Assembly (NCBI GenBank): GCA_030648005.1
Contig: JAUSIP010000008.1
Coordinates: forward strand, 1-44,195
Origin: a bacterium
GTDB taxonomy: Bacteria > Patescibacteriota > Minisyncoccia > Phycocordibacterales > UBA12445
Length of the DNA: 44,195 nucleotides
Reading direction: 5' to 3'
Numbering within the stretch: the stretch's first letter is position 1; each line of letters begins with the position of its first letter. The position numbers were made by a program, and so were the translations under genes. Of this stretch, positions 41,688 through 44,195 are shown piece by piece. The notes beneath the pieces were generated by a model. The model saw nothing but the letters and a program-made list of their open reading frames with translations, was not told where the DNA came from and did not search any database.

Positions 41688-42524
41688 TTAAATTTTATTT
41701 CCTTTTTTGAAATCTTCCCACGCCATCTCCTTCTTGCCTTCTGGAATAATGCGCTCGGGCATGTAGGAATCGCCTTCGATGTGGCCTGATAAAATCTTGA
41801 CTCGCTTGCCCCCGAGCATCATATAGGCTCCCGGGTCGGGGTTGAGTGCGCGGACGACGCGGTCTGACTTTATAGGATCAGAAAGATCTATAAGCCCCTC
41901 GGTGGTCGTGATCTTCTTGCAAAATGTCGCTTTGGAGTGGTCTTGAGGAGTAGCCCTAACTTTACCCACTATCCAGTCTGGAATTATCTTGATTAGCATC
42001 TGTCCGGCAACTTTGGCCAGAGCCTCTTTGAGTTCCGGCAGATAGAGCTGATTCAATAAGGCGAACTTCTCCTGTGCAATGATCGGCCCGTGATCCATCT
42101 CTTTATCGAGAAGCATTATTGAAACGCCGGTCTCTGTGTCGCCATTTAATATAGCAGACTGTAACGGCGAAGGCCCACGGTATTTTGGTAACAACGACGG
42201 ATGCACGTTTAGTGTGCCATGTTTTGGTAGGTTAAGTATCTCTTCCGGAATTATTTTACCGTAAGCGGCGACGATAGATAGGTCAAAGGTTTTTAAGCTT
42301 ACAAAGTCAGAGACTGAAAGCTTTTCTGGTTGTATGACGGGGATGTTATTTTTAATAGCCCAGATCTTGACTGGTGGGGGAGTGATAATTAATTTCCTGC
42401 CTTTTGGTTCGTCGGGGTTGGTAACTATTAGATCTGGTTTTATCCCACTCTTATCTAGTTCGTCTAGTATGGAAACAGCGAACCCCGGGGTGCCGAAGAA
42501 GGCAATTTTTAGGTCATTTAACAT
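41688..42524 (-). CDS. fmt: Methionyl-tRNA formyltransferase
   Basis: 278 residues, slightly short at the C-terminus compared with E. coli Fmt. It formylates Met-tRNA(fMet) with 10-formyl-THF. Visible: FFGTPGFAVSIL (about 9-20), GKIIPEEIL, the catalytic NVHPSLLPKYRGPSP (Asn, His), TGVSIMLLDKEMDHGPI (catalytic Asp). The gene overlaps def by 11 nt, so the pair is co-translated. Formylated initiator tRNA is especially important for leaderless mRNA translation by 70S ribosomes in other bacteria. Confidence 0.95.
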   Translation of the reverse strand: MLNDLKIAFFGTPGFAVSILDELDKSGIKPDLIVTNPDEPKGRKLIITPPPVKIWAIKNNIPVIQPEKLSVSDFVSLKTFDLSIVAAYGKIIPEEILNLPKHGTLNVHPSLLPKYRGPSPLQSAILNGDTETGVSIMLLDKEMDHGPIIAQEKFALLNQLYLPELKEALAKVAGQMLIKIIPDWIVGKVRATPQDHSKATFCKKITTTEGLIDLSDPIKSDRVVRALNPDPGAYMMLGGKRVKILSGHIEGDSYMPERIIPEGKKEMAWEDFKKGNKI

Positions 42525-43053
42525 GTTCAGTTTTCTTCTCCATCATTTTTATCAGGTCTTCCGCCGAATCAATGAATAATATGCCGTTGAGATGGTCTGT
42601 CTCATGCTGGAAGATCTCTGCCAGTAGACCGGAAGCTCCGCGGATGAACTTCTGTCCATTCTCGTCGTATGCTTCGATCGTGACCTTCTGATGTCTTTTG
42701 ATCTTACCAAAGATGTGTCGGACAGAGAGACATCCTTCATCTAGGGTGACCTTTCGAACTGACCTCTTAGTGATCACCGGATTTATGTAAATTAATTTAT
42801 CGGCTTCTTTTTTTAGGCCATCTTTTACCTCTTCGTTTCTGGATATTTGGAATGCTCTTGGTGACACCACAAATACCCTGATCGATTCACCGATCTGAGG
42901 TGCAGCTAAGGCGACACCATCTTCGCAAGATTCTAGTGTTCCTGTCATTTCGGCCAGGATTTTATCGATCTTCTTGGAGCCAATATCTTCTAAAGAGACC
43001 TCTTTGGCCGTCTTTCTAAGTACTGGATCTTCTTTTTGTAATATTTCCGCCAT
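42514..43053 (-). CDS. def: Peptide deformylase
   Basis: 179 residues from ATG 43053. It removes formyl from new proteins. Motifs: GVALAAPQIGE (motif I), EGCLSV with the metal Cys (motif II), and the QHETDH HExxH metal site (motif III, about 154-159). The start is fixed by TATAAT 7 nt upstream and by the family N-terminus MAEILQKEDPVLR. An upstream extension to 43122 would translate through two palindromes and is rejected. Confidence 0.96.
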   Translation of the reverse strand: MAEILQKEDPVLRKTAKEVSLEDIGSKKIDKILAEMTGTLESCEDGVALAAPQIGESIRVFVVSPRAFQISRNEEVKDGLKKEADKLIYINPVITKRSVRKVTLDEGCLSVRHIFGKIKRHQKVTIEAYDENGQKFIRGASGLLAEIFQHETDHLNGILFIDSAEDLIKMMEKKTEHVK

Positions 43054-43066
43054 TAAGGGTATTATA
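43054..43066 (-). promoter_or_regulatory. Leaderless-type -10 of def-fmt
   Basis: On the minus strand TATAAT (43066-43061) ends 7 nt before ATG 43053. Confidence 0.75.
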
Positions 43067-43070
43067 ATCC

Positions 43071-43119
43071 CGATTTTGTTTAAACCAAAATCGAGGATCC
43101 TCGATCGGAACGATCGGGA
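43071..43119. repeat. Two adjacent palindromes upstream of def (copy 2)
   Basis: CGATTTTG / CAAAATCG (about 43071-43093) is followed by the element ATCGAGGATCCTCGA, stem CGATCG-GAA-CGATCG and GGGA (43090-43119), the counterpart of 18217-18251. It lies at the -35 to upstream region of the def promoter. Confidence 0.85.
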
Positions 43120-43179
43120 CATAAAAAAGGGCCATGCGTAAGTGCGGGTCGGTATTCTGCATGGGATTCTTCGAATGCC

Positions 43180-43209
43180 TTGACTTTTTTATAAAATAAT
43201 ACATACTAT
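43180..43209 (+). promoter_or_regulatory. Promoter of the 43268 gene
   Basis: TTGACT (43180-43185), 18-nt spacer, TACTAT (43204-43209). The leader of about 50 nt carries AGGGAGGG just before ATG 43268. Confidence 0.65.
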
Positions 43210-43267
43210 CTTCCGGGTTCGGGAACTTTGCAATACAGTTCCACAGTAGAGGAGCAGGGAGGGAAAT

Positions 43268-43789
43268 ATGACAGAGGAAAAGTTGGGGCAGGTAGTCATT
43301 AGGGCTCGGAAGTTTCTTATCGCTCGAAGGGCTGTCTTTCTGGCGACTGTGAACGACATCAGGATTCCAATGGCTAGCCATGCACCTTTCGTTCGTGATG
43401 ATGAGGGAGATCTGTTTGTTTATACTAGCGCCCTGTCTCAGCATACGAAGAATATGAATGACACGCATAGAGCCTCGGCGATCGCCGCTGACGACGAGTC
43501 GTCTTCGGAGGACAATCTTTTCGCTCGGGTCCGTATCACTTTCTCGTGCACGGCTGAGGTCGTTGAAAGGAGTAATCCTGAATGGCTGAGGAAGATGAGG
43601 CTTTTCAGTGCTGCATTCGGCGAGCCCTTCGAAGAGATCAGACAGCTTGGGGACTTTACCCTTTTCCGTCTCCGGCCGATTGAGGTTGTCTATGTTGAAG
43701 GTTTTGGTCAGGCTTATCGCCTAGATAAGAAACTGACTAAGTCGATACATGTGCGCGGTACTCAACCAGGCGCCGAAGCTCATCGATAG
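43268..43789 (+). CDS. Pyridoxamine-phosphate-oxidase-like (HugZ-type) protein
   Basis: 173 residues, split-barrel flavin/heme fold. AVFLATVNDIRIPMASHAPFVRDDEGDLFVYTSALSQHTKNM matches the PNPOx-like N-terminal strand set, ARVRITFSCTAEVVER follows, and the C-terminal DFTLFRLRPIEVVYVEGFGQAYRL resembles the GFG-A-L end of HugZ/HutZ heme-utilisation proteins. FMN or heme binding is inferred. It belongs to the SD-led class, with its own promoter, leader, SD and terminator. Confidence 0.82.
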   Translation: MTEEKLGQVVIRARKFLIARRAVFLATVNDIRIPMASHAPFVRDDEGDLFVYTSALSQHTKNMNDTHRASAIAADDESSSEDNLFARVRITFSCTAEVVERSNPEWLRKMRLFSAAFGEPFEEIRQLGDFTLFRLRPIEVVYVEGFGQAYRLDKKLTKSIHVRGTQPGAEAHR

Positions 43790-43812
43790 TCGTTAATATA
43801 TAGTGATCGATC

Positions 43813-43837
43813 ATCCCCCGAATGGGGGATTTTTTTA
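43813..43837 (+). terminator. Intrinsic terminator after the 43268 gene
   Basis: ATCCCCC-GAAT-GGGGGAT followed by a T-run. Confidence 0.93.
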
Positions 43838-43850
43838 CGCCCGTTGCTTT

Positions 43851-44030
43851 GTGGTCACAAGTATTTTCTCTGACATTGGTGGTCACAAGTAAATTTCCTG
43901 ACGGAAATTTCTCGCGACCCCGGCTCGGTATTTTTGCCTTTGCTCCGCAAAACAAAAATATACCTGCGCCTTCCACAAGCTAAAAACCGCCATAAATGGC
44001 GATTTTCTTAACGCTTGTGGTGTCATTATA
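43851..44030 (-). ncRNA. Candidate structured RNA / repeated element (copy B)
   Basis: No ORF is supported. On the minus strand TATAAT (44030-44025) with TTCAAA 18 nt upstream precedes nested stems: CCACAAGC/GCTTGTGG (44020-43973) enclosing CGCCAT/ATGGCG; a GGTATATTTTTG/CAAAAATACC stem; then GAGCCGGGGTCGCG (43926-43913), an AAATTTCC/GGAAATTT hairpin and TGTGACCAC (43887-43879), repeated at 43859-43851. The core matches copy A at 19714-19759. That it is transcribed is inference. Confidence 0.5.
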
Positions 44031-44092
44031 TCATTTGCTCGAACTTTTTTTGAACGAGAATGAATCGTTCCGCCACTGCCTCGCAGAGCCTC

Positions 44093-44192
44093 GGCAACCC
44101 CGAAAGAAAAAACACTCCTTGCATTTCTGATTTGGCGGGGGTGAAATTTCTTTTGAAAAAGGAAAGGGTGTTTTTCTTTCGGGGTTCTGCCC
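44093..44192. repeat. Long imperfect inverted repeat at the window end
   Basis: GGCAACCCCGAAAG... (44093-44118) pairs with ...CTTTCGGGGTTCTGCC (44166-44192) over about 24 bp with few mismatches; the loop is about 47 nt. It could be an element end or a structured RNA; it is cut close to the window edge. Confidence 0.75.
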
Positions 44193-44195
44193 TCC

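Noticed and set aside
43054-43122. N-terminal extension of peptide deformylase.
   Set aside because: It would translate the palindromes and the -10 box; family N-terminus and TATAAT spacing support ATG 43053.
1-44195. CRISPR array, prophage structural genes or integron attC sites.
   Set aside because: No regularly spaced direct repeats, no cas or capsid genes, and the hairpins near 44000 lack the attC core motifs.

Overview
The window reads as a chromosomal piece of a Candidate Phyla Radiation (Patescibacteria, probably Parcubacteria-like) bacterium. Reasons: the divergent 16S rRNA 3' part, compact intergenic spaces, standard stop usage with TGA as stop, a sparse mix of housekeeping genes (metK, murC, rsmI, def, fmt, RNase R, class II ribonucleotide reductase, rnpB), a TraG-like ATPase, ThiF-like, LemA/TPM and CAP-domain proteins, and many small orphan genes. 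Neither tRNA gene encodes CCA. The taxonomic call is inference from gene style, not from a database comparison.

Layout. 1-750: 3' third of 16S rRNA, then its own terminator and no 23S. 753-5178: membrane protein, P2-type ATPase, metK. 5191-7884: tRNA-Ile, two small orphan genes, an exported Cys/His-rich protein, an orphan minus-strand gene. 8008-14460: murC, a coiled-coil membrane protein, rsmI, a 56-residue membrane protein, a DUF4015-like glycosyl hydrolase, a TraG/VirD4-like ATPase. 14476-19119: surface glycan operon (UDP-glucuronate decarboxylase-like enzyme and three GT4 proteins, one fused to GtrA). 19240-23269: small hydrophobic protein, structured intergenic element, tRNA-Ser, DUF378, PAP2 phosphatase, B12-dependent RNR. 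23301-28396: rnpB, response regulator, a nitroreductase / amino-acid dehydrogenase / adenylate-forming operon, an orphan. 28479-32613: REP-associated (RAYT-type) transposase with palindromes, ThiF-like protein, histidine kinase. 32689-37000: frameshifted small gene and its relative, lemA-TPM, MgtE-like half transporter, zinc ribbon, CAP protein. 36890-43053: small SMC-like ATPase with a zinc-hook-like CxxC, RNase R, cyclophilin, fmt and def. 43268-44195: HugZ/PNPOx-like protein and a hairpin-dense noncoding end.

The most unusual theme is translation initiation. The 16S 3' tail, aligned without gaps to E. coli from helix 44 through helix 45, has UUUUA where the anti-Shine-Dalgarno CCUCC should be. 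In agreement, most housekeeping genes have a -10 hexamer only about 5-9 nt before the start codon, as expected for leaderless mRNA (metK, murC, rsmI, def, lemA, the TraG-like gene, histidine kinase, RAYT and others). A second, minority class of genes, nearly all orphans, has near-consensus TTGAC(A/T)-type promoters, 30-80 nt leaders and clear purine-rich SD motifs. Either these are foreign or relic cassettes, or initiation in this organism has two modes. def and fmt, which handle formyl-methionine, lie together and def itself appears leaderless.

A second theme is palindromes. Short perfect inverted repeats lie in frame in several genes (two glycosyltransferases, murC, the TraG-like gene, the adenylate-forming gene and the RAYT gene itself), inside rnpB, and between genes. 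One family shares a GCTTAGC centre and surrounds the RAYT transposase; another shares ATCGAGGATCCTCGA. This recalls in-frame palindromic elements known from Rickettsia, here next to a plausible mobilising enzyme.
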